Below, piece after piece: positions 1-6,621 of a DNA stretch of 10,944 nucleotides (within the stretch, counting starts at the first letter, position 1; each line of letters opens with the position of its first letter). Below the pieces are notes generated by a model. It was not told the origin of the DNA. It saw nothing but the letters and a program-made list of their open reading frames with translations, and searched no databases. The DNA is from JBEKYH01 sp049511115 (lineage in GTDB: Bacteria; Planctomycetota; Phycisphaerae; Tepidisphaerales; Tepidisphaeraceae): assembly GCA_049511115.1 (NCBI GenBank), contig JBEKYH010000131.1, positions 1 through 10,944 on the forward strand, given 5' to 3'. A program made the translations under genes and the position numbers.

Positions 1-50
1 GTCTCACTTCTCCTGAACAAAGCTATCTGTTCGGCTGTAAGATCAATATC

Positions 51-398
51 GTGCCACGAGGAATCGCCCTAACGCTTTCCGTGCTGGCCGTTCTGAATTA
101 CATCGGCGCTGTCTCTATCATTAATTCGCCAGACGACGAGCGATCTTATTTCTTTGGTCGAAAATGGTCTCTTGACATGAATACCCGTGAGACGACCAGC
201 GCGATCTTTGCCATTCGCCACTGGCAGACAGTCAATACCAGCGAGTATTTGTTCCAATTTCCGCCAGATTATTTCTTGTTTATTGGGCTGGCGATTGCGC
301 CGCTTCTGATCATGTACCTCTGCTACCGGTGCGGCTTGGTTCGAAGGGACCAGATTGCCAAATCCAAGGGCCCAAGCCTGTCGCGTAATTCACCGTAA
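51..398 (+). CDS. Small two-helix membrane protein, unknown function, possibly 5'-partial
   Basis: I do not recognise this 115-residue protein. It has two hydrophobic segments, residues about 5-24 and 74-91, separated by a roughly 50-residue polar loop rich in charged and aromatic residues, and it ends in a short basic tail (VRRDQIAKSKG). This fits a small inner-membrane protein with both ends on the same side. The start used is GTG at 51, placed just ahead of the first helix, but there is no Shine-Dalgarno sequence before it and the frame stays open to position 3, so the true start may lie beyond the left edge. Its DNA looks more A+T-rich than the genes that follow. It is separated by 98 bp from the next gene, which has its own strong ribosome binding site. 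Confidence 0.55.
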   Translation: MPRGIALTLSVLAVLNYIGAVSIINSPDDERSYFFGRKWSLDMNTRETTSAIFAIRHWQTVNTSEYLFQFPPDYFLFIGLAIAPLLIMYLCYRCGLVRRDQIAKSKGPSLSRNSP

Positions 399-483
399 TT
401 TGATTCGGGGGATTTTGCCGGGTAAATCTTTGAGCTTAAGAAGGAGTTGAGTTTCGGCACCGTCAGCTTTTGGTCCATTCGTC

Positions 484-490
484 AAGGAGG
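484..490 (+). promoter_or_regulatory. Strong ribosome binding site deciding the TPR start
   Basis: AAGGAGG six bases ahead of the ATG at 497. It decides between this start and in-frame upstream TTG codons. Confidence 0.75.
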
Positions 491-496
491 ACGCAC

Positions 497-1231
497 ATGT
501 CACGCGGGGAACAAGCACTGCGTCGTAAGCGCCGCAAGGAACGCCGCTATCAGCGGCAGCGCGAGCGTATTTTCCGCCAGGAGGGTGATTTCGAGGATTT
601 CCTGCCCCCAGATGTGCGCGTTAATGGCTATACCGTCACTTTCGATCAACTGGATCGCGAGGAAGAATCCGATCCGGCTTTGGACGAGGCCCTGAAGGAT
701 GGGCGCGAAGAGCTTTACCGGAAAGTGGGCGAAGAGCCGGCGGCGGCGATCCCGCAACTGGAATCGCTGTTGGCAAGGTTTCCAGATTCACGCGTGCTCA
801 TGAATTGGCTGGCGAAGGCTTATGCCGGCAACCACCAGATCGAAAAATCCGACGCCATTGTTCGGCGGAATTACCAATTGCATCCCCGCTATCTTTTCGC
901 CCGCCTGAACTACGCGCAGACGCTTCTTCGCGACGGAAAGACCGCGGAAGCGGCGCAAGTGATGGACCATAAATGGGATCTCAAGGCGTTACACCCCGAT
1001 CTCGATCTGTTTCATATTACGGAATTCGTATCCTTGAGCCACCTTGCCGTAATCTATTACATTACCATAGGCGAATTTGAGGCCGCCCACTCAATTTTCA
1101 CTTTGCTGGAGCAAGTGGTGCCGGGCCACGAGATCACAAAACTCCTCAAGCCCCTCGTCGAGACATCGACCCTTATCCTGGCGCTCAAACTGATGACCGA
1201 GCGACGGCTGGCGAAAGGCCTATTGCCGTGA
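497..1231 (+). CDS. TPR-repeat protein with highly basic N-terminus
   Basis: A 244-residue soluble protein with no signal peptide. Residues 9-27 are extremely basic (RRKRRKERRYQRQRER), followed by an acidic linker (about 31-80) and then helical repeats. Residues about 82-116, 117-150 and 175-208 read as tetratricopeptide-type helix pairs (for example LLARFPDSRVLMNWLAKAYA and LFARLNYAQTLLRDGKTAEAA). TPR domains bind proteins; the basic head could contact nucleic acid or ribosomes, but that is inference. The start is ATG at 497 because AAGGAGG lies at 484-490 with ideal spacing; a longer reading from TTG at 470 has no such site. It stands alone: 98 bp after the membrane protein and 460 bp before lpdA. 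Confidence 0.8.
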   Translation: MSRGEQALRRKRRKERRYQRQRERIFRQEGDFEDFLPPDVRVNGYTVTFDQLDREEESDPALDEALKDGREELYRKVGEEPAAAIPQLESLLARFPDSRVLMNWLAKAYAGNHQIEKSDAIVRRNYQLHPRYLFARLNYAQTLLRDGKTAEAAQVMDHKWDLKALHPDLDLFHITEFVSLSHLAVIYYITIGEFEAAHSIFTLLEQVVPGHEITKLLKPLVETSTLILALKLMTERRLAKGLLP

Positions 1232-1271
1232 CGACGGGTGTAACTCCTCTTTGCGGCGACACTGCCCTTTA

Positions 1272-1316
1272 CCCCCTCTCCATGTACTCAGGGAGAGGGT
1301 TGGAGTGAGGGTTCTT
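1272..1316. repeat. REP-like dispersed element (CCCTCTCC/GGAGAGGG hairpin)
   Basis: CCCTCTCC at 1274-1281 is perfectly complementary to GGAGAGGG at 1292-1299 across a 10-base loop, followed by TTGGAGTGAGGGTT. The arrangement matches the widely dispersed intergenic motif CCCTCTCCC...GGGAGAGGGTTGGGGTGAGGG seen in many G+C-rich bacteria. It follows the end of the TPR gene by about 40 bp and could also help end transcription, although there is no T tract. Confidence 0.6.
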
Positions 1317-1411
1317 CGCCTCTCGCCACAATTGAGCGTCACACCCCTACCAACTGCGTGTTGATGATTGCGCCCGTGGGCGTTTCATCGCGACGGCGGT
1401 AGAATGAACCT

Positions 1412-1573
1412 GTGGATAACGAGCTAAAAAGATCGGCATCCGCAGCCCGCCGCCCCTCAAGGCGATTCATTTATTTTTGGCAGCCCGTGCCGCTATTTAT
1501 TTTAGCGATGGTCCTGGTGGCGATCGTGGAGGCGCTGATAATTCCGACCGTCCTAAGTCTGACTCACCGGTGA
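1412..1573 (+). CDS. Putative 53-residue single-helix membrane peptide or gene remnant
   Basis: A GTG-started frame of 53 codons, too short for ordinary gene finding. The first 20 residues are polar and basic (KRSASAARRPSRR), then comes one strong hydrophobic segment (PLFILAMVLVAIVEALIIP) and a short tail. A basic flank before a single helix fits the positive-inside rule. The ribosome binding site is weak (GGCGG about 12-17 bases upstream). The basic flank, aromatic patch and helix with a conserved-looking Pro resemble the first transmembrane helix of ABC exporter permeases, so it may be the surviving 5' end of a lost transporter gene rather than a complete peptide. I do not recognise a named family. 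Confidence 0.35.
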   Translation: MDNELKRSASAARRPSRRFIYFWQPVPLFILAMVLVAIVEALIIPTVLSLTHR

Positions 1574-1691
1574 AGTCGGCATTCGCTGTCTTGAAGGACG
1601 CTTCCTTCGCTCTCCCCCTCCGTGACATTCCCCCCCTCATTCCCTATCATTCCGCTCCCGAAGAAACCGACTGGGATGTCCGGGAGTATCC

Positions 1692-3101
1692 ATGCCTAGT
1701 GATAAAAGTCCGTACCAATTCGATCTCATCGTCATCGGCGGCGGCCCCGCGGGTTATGCGGCGGCGGTCCGGGCCGGTCAGTTGAAAAAACGCGTCCTCT
1801 GCGTCGAAAAGGAAAACCTCGGCGGCACCTGCCTCAACTGGGGCTGCATCCCCACCAAGGCGTTGCTCGAAGACGGGGCGTTCGTGCGCAAGCTGCGCAC
1901 CGAAGCGGCCGAGCATGGGATTACCTTTGACAACTTGAAGGTCGATTTTGCAAAAATCGTCGGCCGCAGTCGCGCGATCGCCATGCAGCTCAGCAAGGGA
2001 ATCGCCCACCTGTTCAAGAAATACGATGTGAAGCACGAGACCGGCACCGGCTCGATTCTCGGCTCGCATAAGGTCAAAGTCGGCGACAAGGAACTGACCG
2101 CCGACCACATCCTTATCGCCACCGGCGCCAAAGCCACGCCGCTGCCGGGCGCCCCATTTGACGGAACGCGCGTGATCGCCTCGCGCGAGGCCATGACCCT
2201 CAAGCAATTGCCCAGGCGCCTGGCCATCATTGGCGCCGGCGCGATCGGCTGCGAATTCGCCGATTTTTACAACGCCATGGGCACCGAGGTTATCGTCGTC
2301 GAAATGCTCGATCACATCCTGCCCAATGAGGACGACGACATCGCTGTGGTTCTGGAGCGCATCTTCACCAAGCGCGGCATGGATGTCCGGGCCAAAACCA
2401 AAACCGACAAAATCGAGCTGACCGAAAACGGCGTGAAGATCACCCTATCGGGAGCCAAGCCCGGCGTAATCGAAGCCGATGCGGTGCTGGTCGCCGTTGG
2501 AGTGACCGGCAACGTCGAGGGCCTGGGCGCGGAGAAAGCCAAGCTCGACCTGAACCGCAATCGTGTGAAGGTCACCGAGAAATACAAGACCAATCTCGAA
2601 AACGTCTGGGCCGTCGGCGACTGTGTCCGCATGGGGGATGACCGCCACCCCGACTTGGCCCACGTCGCCCATCATGAAGCCGTTGCCGTCGTCGATCGCA
2701 TGTTCGGCGCGCACGTTGAAAGCATCGACTATCTCCAGATTCCCGGCTGCACGTACACCCATCCTCAGGTGGCCAGCATGGGATTCACGGAAAAGCGGGC
2801 CAAGGAGGCCGGCAAGGAAATCCGCGTCGGCAAATTCCCCTTCGCCGCCAGCGGACGCGCTCTTGCCGCCGGCGAGAGCGAGGGATTCGTGAAACTGATC
2901 TTCGACGCCAAGCTCGGCGAACTGCTCGGCGTGCACATGATCGGCGAGCACGTGACCGAACTCCTCAGCGAGCTGGTGCTGGCACGCAAGCTGGAGGCCA
3001 CCGAGGAGGAAATCCTCGAGGCCATGCACCCGCATCCGACGCTTTCCGAGGCCGTGATGGAGGCCGCCGGCGCATCGGTGGGCCGGGCCATTCATATCTG
3101 A
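1692..3101 (+). CDS. lpdA: Dihydrolipoyl dehydrogenase (E3)
   Basis: A 469-residue flavoprotein that reoxidises dihydrolipoamide of 2-oxoacid dehydrogenase complexes or the glycine cleavage system, using FAD and NAD+ in the cytoplasm. All family signatures are visible: the FAD-binding GGGPAG (16-21), the redox-active disulfide in GGTCLNWGCIPTK (Cys47 and Cys52), the NAD-binding GAGAIG (181-186), the second FAD motif AVGD (307-310), and the C-terminal HPHPTLSE with the catalytic His448-Glu453 pair. Length is normal for the family and the dimerisation domain is complete. The start ATG has GGGAG at 1682-1686. No E1, E2 or lipoyl-domain gene is in the window, so the partner complex is unknown. 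A ThuA-like gene follows 42 bp later, probably on the same mRNA. Confidence 0.95.
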   Translation: MPSDKSPYQFDLIVIGGGPAGYAAAVRAGQLKKRVLCVEKENLGGTCLNWGCIPTKALLEDGAFVRKLRTEAAEHGITFDNLKVDFAKIVGRSRAIAMQLSKGIAHLFKKYDVKHETGTGSILGSHKVKVGDKELTADHILIATGAKATPLPGAPFDGTRVIASREAMTLKQLPRRLAIIGAGAIGCEFADFYNAMGTEVIVVEMLDHILPNEDDDIAVVLERIFTKRGMDVRAKTKTDKIELTENGVKITLSGAKPGVIEADAVLVAVGVTGNVEGLGAEKAKLDLNRNRVKVTEKYKTNLENVWAVGDCVRMGDDRHPDLAHVAHHEAVAVVDRMFGAHVESIDYLQIPGCTYTHPQVASMGFTEKRAKEAGKEIRVGKFPFAASGRALAAGESEGFVKLIFDAKLGELLGVHMIGEHVTELLSELVLARKLEATEEEILEAMHPHPTLSEAVMEAAGASVGRAIHI

Positions 3102-3143
3102 TGTTCAAGCGATGTCGTTCAAGCGGCAACTAACGAGGCAACT

Positions 3144-3803
3144 GTGTCACGCAAAGCGCTGATTGTCTGGGGCGGTTGGGACGGCCATCAGCCGCAACAG
3201 GTCGCCGGGATTTTCCGCGGCCTGCTGGAAAAAGAATCGTTCGAGGTCCAGGTCAGCGACTCGCTGTCGGCCTTCGACGACGCCGCGAAGCTGGCCGCGT
3301 TGAATCTGATCGTCCCAGTCTGGACGATGGGTACTATCGCCAACGAGCAGTTGAATAATGTCTGCGCGGCCGTGCGCGGCGGCGTTGGCATCGCCGGCTG
3401 TCACGGCGGCATGTGCGATTCCTTCCGCACCGCGACCGAGTGGCAATTCATGACCGGCGGCCAATGGGTCGCCCACCCCGGCAACGACGGCGTGCCGTAT
3501 ACGGTGCACGTTCCGCAGACCGGCAATCCCCTGACCGACGGGATCGGCGACTTTACCGTTCGCAGCGAGCAGTATTACATGCACGTCGATCCGGCCGTGA
3601 AAGTCCTGGCCACCACGCGATTTCCCACCGTCGATGGTCCCCACGCCGGCAACGGGCAAGTGGATATGCCTGTCATCTGGACGAAAGTCTACGGCCGCGG
3701 CCGTGTGTACTACTGCTCGCTGGGCCATCAAGCCAACATCGTGGCCCTGCCAAGCGTCACCGAATTAATGCGGCGCGGATTCCTCTGGGCGGCCTGCCAA
3801 TAA
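3144..3803 (+). CDS. ThuA-like domain protein (class I amidotransferase-like fold)
   Basis: A 219-residue cytoplasmic protein of the ThuA family, named after a trehalose-utilisation gene. The family has a glutamine-amidotransferase-like Rossmann fold and its chemistry is poorly defined. Visible support: the opening strand ALIVWGGWDGH with the family's early G-W-x-x-H, the central GIAGCHGGMCD (Cys86, His87, Cys91) at the nucleophile-elbow position, the ExYYMHVDP segment (Glu142-Pro150), and the late PVIWTKVYGRGRVYYCSLGH block that closes ThuA domains. The start is GTG at 3144 with GAGG at 3135-3138. It follows lpdA by 42 bp with no terminator between them, so co-transcription is likely. Its substrate cannot be told from the sequence; sugar metabolism is inference from the family name only. 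Confidence 0.85.
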   Translation: MSRKALIVWGGWDGHQPQQVAGIFRGLLEKESFEVQVSDSLSAFDDAAKLAALNLIVPVWTMGTIANEQLNNVCAAVRGGVGIAGCHGGMCDSFRTATEWQFMTGGQWVAHPGNDGVPYTVHVPQTGNPLTDGIGDFTVRSEQYYMHVDPAVKVLATTRFPTVDGPHAGNGQVDMPVIWTKVYGRGRVYYCSLGHQANIVALPSVTELMRRGFLWAACQ

Positions 3804-3813
3804 TTCTAAGGAA

Positions 3814-4689
3814 CTACAAGTCTCCCTTTGACTGCCCGGAGCAACGGTCCACGACCTTCTGCGCCGTTGCCTCATCCAGACCCAATTGCTCGATCAGAAA
3901 TCCGGCGCCTACTTCTTCCATGTCGCGAACGTCGAACAGGCCCAGGGCAAGGACCTTGTCCACCATCTGCTGCGTAATTGCGGGAATGCTGCTCAGCGTC
4001 TGAGCCAGGCGCTGCACGCCGGCTTGGAACTCCGGGGGTGTAAGGATGTCCACGTCCCAGCCCGTCAGACGAGCGGCCAGTCTCACGTTCTGGCCGCGCT
4101 CGCCGACGGCCAGGGACAACTGGCTGCCGTCCACCACCACCGTCGCGCGGCCCAATACGAAACAGAGGGCCACTTCCTTCACTTCGGCGGGCTTGAGAGC
4201 GTTGGCGATGAAGTTCTGGCCGAACTGGTGCCAGCGGATGATGTCGATCTTTTCGCCTCCCAGCTCGTCCACGATGTTCTTGATGCGCCTTTGGTCCGCG
4301 CCGACGCACGCGCCCACCGAATCCACTTTGGAGTCGCTGGAACTGACGGCAATCTTGGTCCGGTTTCCGGGCTCGCGGGCCAGGGCCTTGATTTCGATGG
4401 CGCCCTCGCCCAATTCGGGAACCTCGCCCTCGAAGAGGCGTTTGACAAAATCCGGATGGCTGCGCGAGAGGATGATTTTGACCCCCGCCGGCTTGTCGCG
4501 CACTTCGAGAATGAGGCATCGGATGCGTTCGCCGACCTCGTGCGTTTGGCCGGCGATTTGCTCGCTGCGCGGCATGATCCCCTCAATGGCGAGTGGCAGA
4601 GCGACGATTATGACGCCGTTTTCAAAGCGGGAGACCCTCCCGGCGGCGATCGTGCCGACGCGGTCCTTGAATTCCTCGTAGATGCCCAT
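3814..4689 (-). CDS. nusA: NusA-like transcription factor lacking the N-terminal domain
   Basis: A 291-residue protein with the RNA-binding half of NusA, which modulates RNA polymerase pausing, termination and antitermination. Order: S1 domain (about 8-76, EEFKDRVGTIAAGRV to IILSR), KH1 (about 78-152, HPDFVKRLFEGEVPE and GACVG), KH2 (about 160-215, SLAVGERGQNVRLAARL), then a helix-hairpin-helix-like tail (about 219-285) of the kind I associate with planctomycetal NusA. The usual N-terminal domain of about 125 residues, which contacts RNA polymerase, is missing: the ATG at 4689 comes right at the normal NTD-S1 boundary and an in-frame TGA lies two codons upstream. In KH1 the expected GxRG loop after GACV reads GADQ, so its second glycine is lost; KH2 keeps GERG. 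It is not beside rimP or infB. This suggests a divergent paralogue; a gene truncation is the alternative. GGAG lies about 9 bases before the start. It ends 10 bp from the convergent ThuA-like gene. Confidence 0.88.
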   Translation of the reverse strand: MGIYEEFKDRVGTIAAGRVSRFENGVIIVALPLAIEGIMPRSEQIAGQTHEVGERIRCLILEVRDKPAGVKIILSRSHPDFVKRLFEGEVPELGEGAIEIKALAREPGNRTKIAVSSSDSKVDSVGACVGADQRRIKNIVDELGGEKIDIIRWHQFGQNFIANALKPAEVKEVALCFVLGRATVVVDGSQLSLAVGERGQNVRLAARLTGWDVDILTPPEFQAGVQRLAQTLSSIPAITQQMVDKVLALGLFDVRDMEEVGAGFLIEQLGLDEATAQKVVDRCSGQSKGDL

Positions 4690-4830
4690 AAGTCACACAC
4701 TCCGTGGCTGCATAATTCCGCCCCGTTGGCGGTTGCAGCTCGAGCAGTCCCGGAAAAATTGGCAGACCCCCCTTCCTGGCGGCCGCGTGACCAGCGCCGA
4801 ATGGATCACTCAGCTAAGCTGAAGCGGCTG

Positions 4831-5265
4831 CTACTGGTTCCCGTTCCCGCCGCCTGTCCCGGTCGCCTCCGCAGCCGGGGCAATCTCAATCACCTGCGAT
4901 GACGGTGGCTGCGTCGGCGGCGTCAGGGTGATCAAATCCTTCAACACTTCCAGCGCCTTGTCGGGCCGGCCGGCCTGGCGATACAGGTCCACAAGCTGAA
5001 AGCGGATCATGCGCTGAACCGCGAAATTCTTGGTCCCATCCAGCACCGAATTGAAATACGCGATCGCCTGGTCCGGACCGTCTGCTTTCAGCAGATCGGC
5101 CGCCGCATTGACCGCGGACACGCCGCTGGCCGCGGGATCGAGAGCGATCGCCGCGTACTCACCTGCGGGAAGAGTACGCGTTGCCGGCGGCGCGTTCTGC
5201 GCCAAAACAAAAGCCTGCGAAGCGGCCACAATCATCCCCGCCGCCCAAAACGTCACGCGAGTCAT
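4831..5265 (-). CDS. Small exported TPR-like protein
   Basis: A 144-residue protein with a clear Sec signal peptide (TRVTFWAAGMIVAASQAFVLA, cut before QNAPP at about residue 22). Residues about 49-116 form helix pairs with TPR-like spacing (AVNAAADLLKADGPDQAIAYF, then VDLYRQAGRPDKALEVLKDLI). The C-terminus is Pro/Thr then Gly/Asn-rich and probably unstructured (TGTGGGNGNQ). The start chosen is ATG at 5265 because GGGAGG lies 4-5 bases upstream; an in-frame ATG four codons earlier has no such site. It is probably periplasmic and holds a partner protein; the partner is unknown. The NusA-like gene follows on the same strand after 141 bp, so they may share a transcript, but the gap is large. Confidence 0.78.
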   Translation of the reverse strand: MTRVTFWAAGMIVAASQAFVLAQNAPPATRTLPAGEYAAIALDPAASGVSAVNAAADLLKADGPDQAIAYFNSVLDGTKNFAVQRMIRFQLVDLYRQAGRPDKALEVLKDLITLTPPTQPPSSQVIEIAPAAEATGTGGGNGNQ

Positions 5266-5603
5266 ACGGCCTCCCATCGAGTTAGAACAACCAGGAACAA
5301 ATCCCGATCAGCAGCCCGCCACGGGCTACAAAATCCTTGCCACATTGTAGTGGTTAACGCGCGAGAGTGGCATAATATTCGGGGAGTGCGAAGAATCTGA
5401 GTAATCTCAGGAGGACCGCGGGCCCAGGACCAAGGGCCGAGGACTGAGGACTGAGGACCGAGAGGAAATGCAAAATGCCGGTGGTAGCTCCCGAGTCTTC
5501 GCCTTTTTGCTCAGTCCTCAGTCCTCAGCACTCAGTCCTTAACTGTTCCGCCCACTAAGCGTGGCCGAACACCGTATGATGTTGTAGGAAAGGTTTCCGC
5601 CCT
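5266..5603. other. 338-bp divergent intergenic region with GGACTGA/TCAGTCC repeats
   Basis: Separates the exported TPR-like gene (minus) from htpX (plus), so it should hold promoters for both. I see no strong -35/-10 pair; TACAAT on the minus strand near 5345 and an A/T-rich CATAATATT near 5371-5379 are the only -10-like boxes. Its main feature is an inverted pair of iterated GGACTGA/TCAGTCC arrays (5433-5457 and 5510-5538). AGGAAAGG at 5586-5593 is the htpX ribosome binding site. No RNA gene is seen. Confidence 0.55.
5433..5529. repeat. Inverted repeat of iterated GGACTGA / TCAGTCC units
   Basis: GAGGACTGAGGACTGAG at 5439-5455 is the exact reverse complement of 5510-5526 (17 bp), and pairing continues past one mismatch to 5436/5529. 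The loop is 54 bases. Each arm is itself a tandem of a 7-8 base unit (GAGGACT), and the right array runs on in degenerate form to about 5538. A transcript could form a long stem 75 bp ahead of htpX. It belongs to the same family as the copy at 6565-6593. Confidence 0.75.
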
Positions 5604-6461
5604 ATGAGCCAGTTTTATAACAATGCGAAAACGCTGATTTTGCTCACCGTCTTGACCTGCCTGATCGTCTGGATCGGCGGCGTGATTGGCGGCAACGACG
5701 GCTTGCTGATTGCCCTGGTCATTTGCGCCATCATGAACTTCGGCAGTTACTTCTACAGCGACAAGATCGCCCTGGCGACCATGCACGCGACCGAGGTCGG
5801 GCCGGAGCATCCGCTTTATCGCATCGTCGCCAGGCTCATCGAGCGCGCCGGCTTGCCCATGCCGCGGGTCTATGTCTCGCCGGCGATGGCCCCCAACGCG
5901 TTTGCCACCGGCCGCAACCCGCATCATGCCGCCGTTTGCGCGACCGAGGGCCTGCTGCAGATGCTCTCCGAGGACCAGATCGCCGGCGTCATGTCGCACG
6001 AACTGGCCCACGTGAAGCACCGCGACATTCTCATCACGTCGATTGCCGCGACGATTGCCGGGGCAATTGGCTTCCTGGCTCACAATTTCTGGTGGTTTGG
6101 CGGCGCCTTCGGCATGGGCGGCAACCGCCGCGATCGAGGGTCCAACATCCTTGAACTGCTGGCCATCATGATCTTCGGCCCGATCGCGGCATTCCTGATC
6201 CAGGCCGCCATCAGCCGCTCGCGCGAATTCAACGCCGACTCCGGCGGCGCCGAAATCTGCGGCCACCCCGAATGGCTCGCCTCCGCCCTGCAAACCCTCG
6301 AGAACGCCAACCAGCGCATCCCCACTGACGTAAACCCCGCCTTCAACGCCATGTTCATCACCGAACCCCTGAACCTGCGCAATTCCCTGGCCGGCCTGTT
6401 CAAGACCCACCCGCCCCTGGAAGCGCGCCTGCGGAATCTGATCGGACGGGACCACGTTTAG
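5604..6461 (+). CDS. htpX: Membrane zinc metalloprotease HtpX (family M48)
   Basis: A 285-residue inner-membrane protease that removes damaged or misfolded membrane proteins, working alongside FtsH in species where it has been studied. Two N-terminal helices (about 8-28 and 30-48) come first, then the cytosolic catalytic part with HELAH (His132, Glu133, His136) and the third zinc ligand Glu208 in SREFNADSGG. Between them are two further hydrophobic stretches (about 142-165 and 180-203). The C-terminus ends with the typical THPPLEARLRNL. Length and motif order are as in E. coli HtpX. The ATG has AGGAAAGG about 10 bases upstream. It is monocistronic: divergent repeat-rich DNA lies before it, and a convergent nucleotidyltransferase gene after it. 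Confidence 0.94.
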   Translation: MSQFYNNAKTLILLTVLTCLIVWIGGVIGGNDGLLIALVICAIMNFGSYFYSDKIALATMHATEVGPEHPLYRIVARLIERAGLPMPRVYVSPAMAPNAFATGRNPHHAAVCATEGLLQMLSEDQIAGVMSHELAHVKHRDILITSIAATIAGAIGFLAHNFWWFGGAFGMGGNRRDRGSNILELLAIMIFGPIAAFLIQAAISRSREFNADSGGAEICGHPEWLASALQTLENANQRIPTDVNPAFNAMFITEPLNLRNSLAGLFKTHPPLEARLRNLIGRDHV

Positions 6462-6480
6462 CGCGAAGAAATTCAGACGA

Positions 6481-6510
6481 ACCGCAGAGGCGCGGAGGAC
6501 GCAGAGAAGA
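6481..6510. repeat. GCAGAGGCG-type intergenic repeat, unit A
   Basis: A GA-rich motif (CGCAGAGGCGCGGAGGACGC within 6483-6502) just after htpX. It is a direct relative of the unit at 6531-6557 and of the reverse complement of 6595-6621. Similar GCAGAGGCGCAGAGG-type motifs recur in intergenic DNA of many bacterial genomes in my experience. Confidence 0.5.
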
Positions 6511-6530
6511 AAACAGAAAGCATTTTCTAG

Positions 6531-6621
6531 CTAGAGGCGCAGAGAACGCCGAGGAATTTTTTCACAGTCCTCAGTCCTCGGCCCTCAGTCCTGATTTCCT
6601 CCGCGTCCTCTGCGCCTCTAG
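6531..6621. repeat. Long imperfect palindrome between convergent htpX and nucleotidyltransferase genes
   Basis: CTAGAGGCGCAGAG at 6531-6544 is the exact reverse complement of 6608-6621. Pairing extends to about 27 bp (6531-6557 with 6595-6621) with two mismatches. The 37-base loop carries another copy of the TCAGTCC array (6565-6593). As it sits between converging genes, a bidirectional terminator role is plausible, but there is no clean T tract on either side. Confidence 0.65.
6565..6593. repeat. Third TCAGTCC array, inverted copy of the one before htpX
   Basis: The 21 bases at 6565-6585 are an exact reverse complement of 5433-5453. The array continues with a further CTCAGTCC. Together with the 5' copies it brackets htpX. 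Confidence 0.75.

Larger units (their letters stand above)
1232..1691. other. 460-bp intergenic region: REP-like hairpin, small ORF, lpdA leader
   Basis: The interval between the TPR gene and lpdA holds a REP-like inverted repeat (1272-1316), a short G+C palindrome at 1371-1382 (CGCCC GT GGGCG) followed by only three T, a 53-codon ORF with a transmembrane segment (1412-1573), and a C/T-rich stretch (1610-1640) before the lpdA ribosome binding site. I see no tRNA, riboswitch or convincing sigma-70 promoter. Confidence 0.6.

Noticed and set aside
1477..1785. A 102-codon frame overlapping the lpdA start
   Set aside because: It overlaps the N-terminus of lpdA out of frame, has a non-ATG start without a ribosome binding site and a composition of no known type. 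The 53-codon frame at 1412-1573 is the better candidate there.
4718..4732. CCGCC-CCGTT-GGCGG hairpin as a terminator between the exported TPR and NusA-like genes
   Set aside because: Only 5 bp of stem and no T tract on the transcribed strand. It is too weak to list as a feature.
3886..4902. A 338-codon plus-strand frame opposite the NusA-like gene
   Set aside because: It lies antisense to a gene with clear S1 and KH motifs; its translation shows no recognisable domain and it has no ribosome binding site. High G+C third positions explain the long open frame.
5400..5540. CRISPR array suggested by repeated GGACTGA/TCAGTCC units
   Set aside because: The units are 7-8 bases, directly abutting and inverted relative to each other. 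There are no 20-40-base repeats with unique spacers and no cas genes.
5532..6455. A 307-codon minus-strand frame opposite htpX
   Set aside because: HtpX on the plus strand has the complete HELAH and Glu ligand motifs. The antisense translation is low-complexity Gly/Ala/Asp/Arg-rich, as expected of a shadow.
5433..6593. Insertion sequence or transposon around htpX
   Set aside because: Inverted repeat copies flank the gene, but no transposase is present, a third copy breaks the symmetry and no target-site duplication was found.
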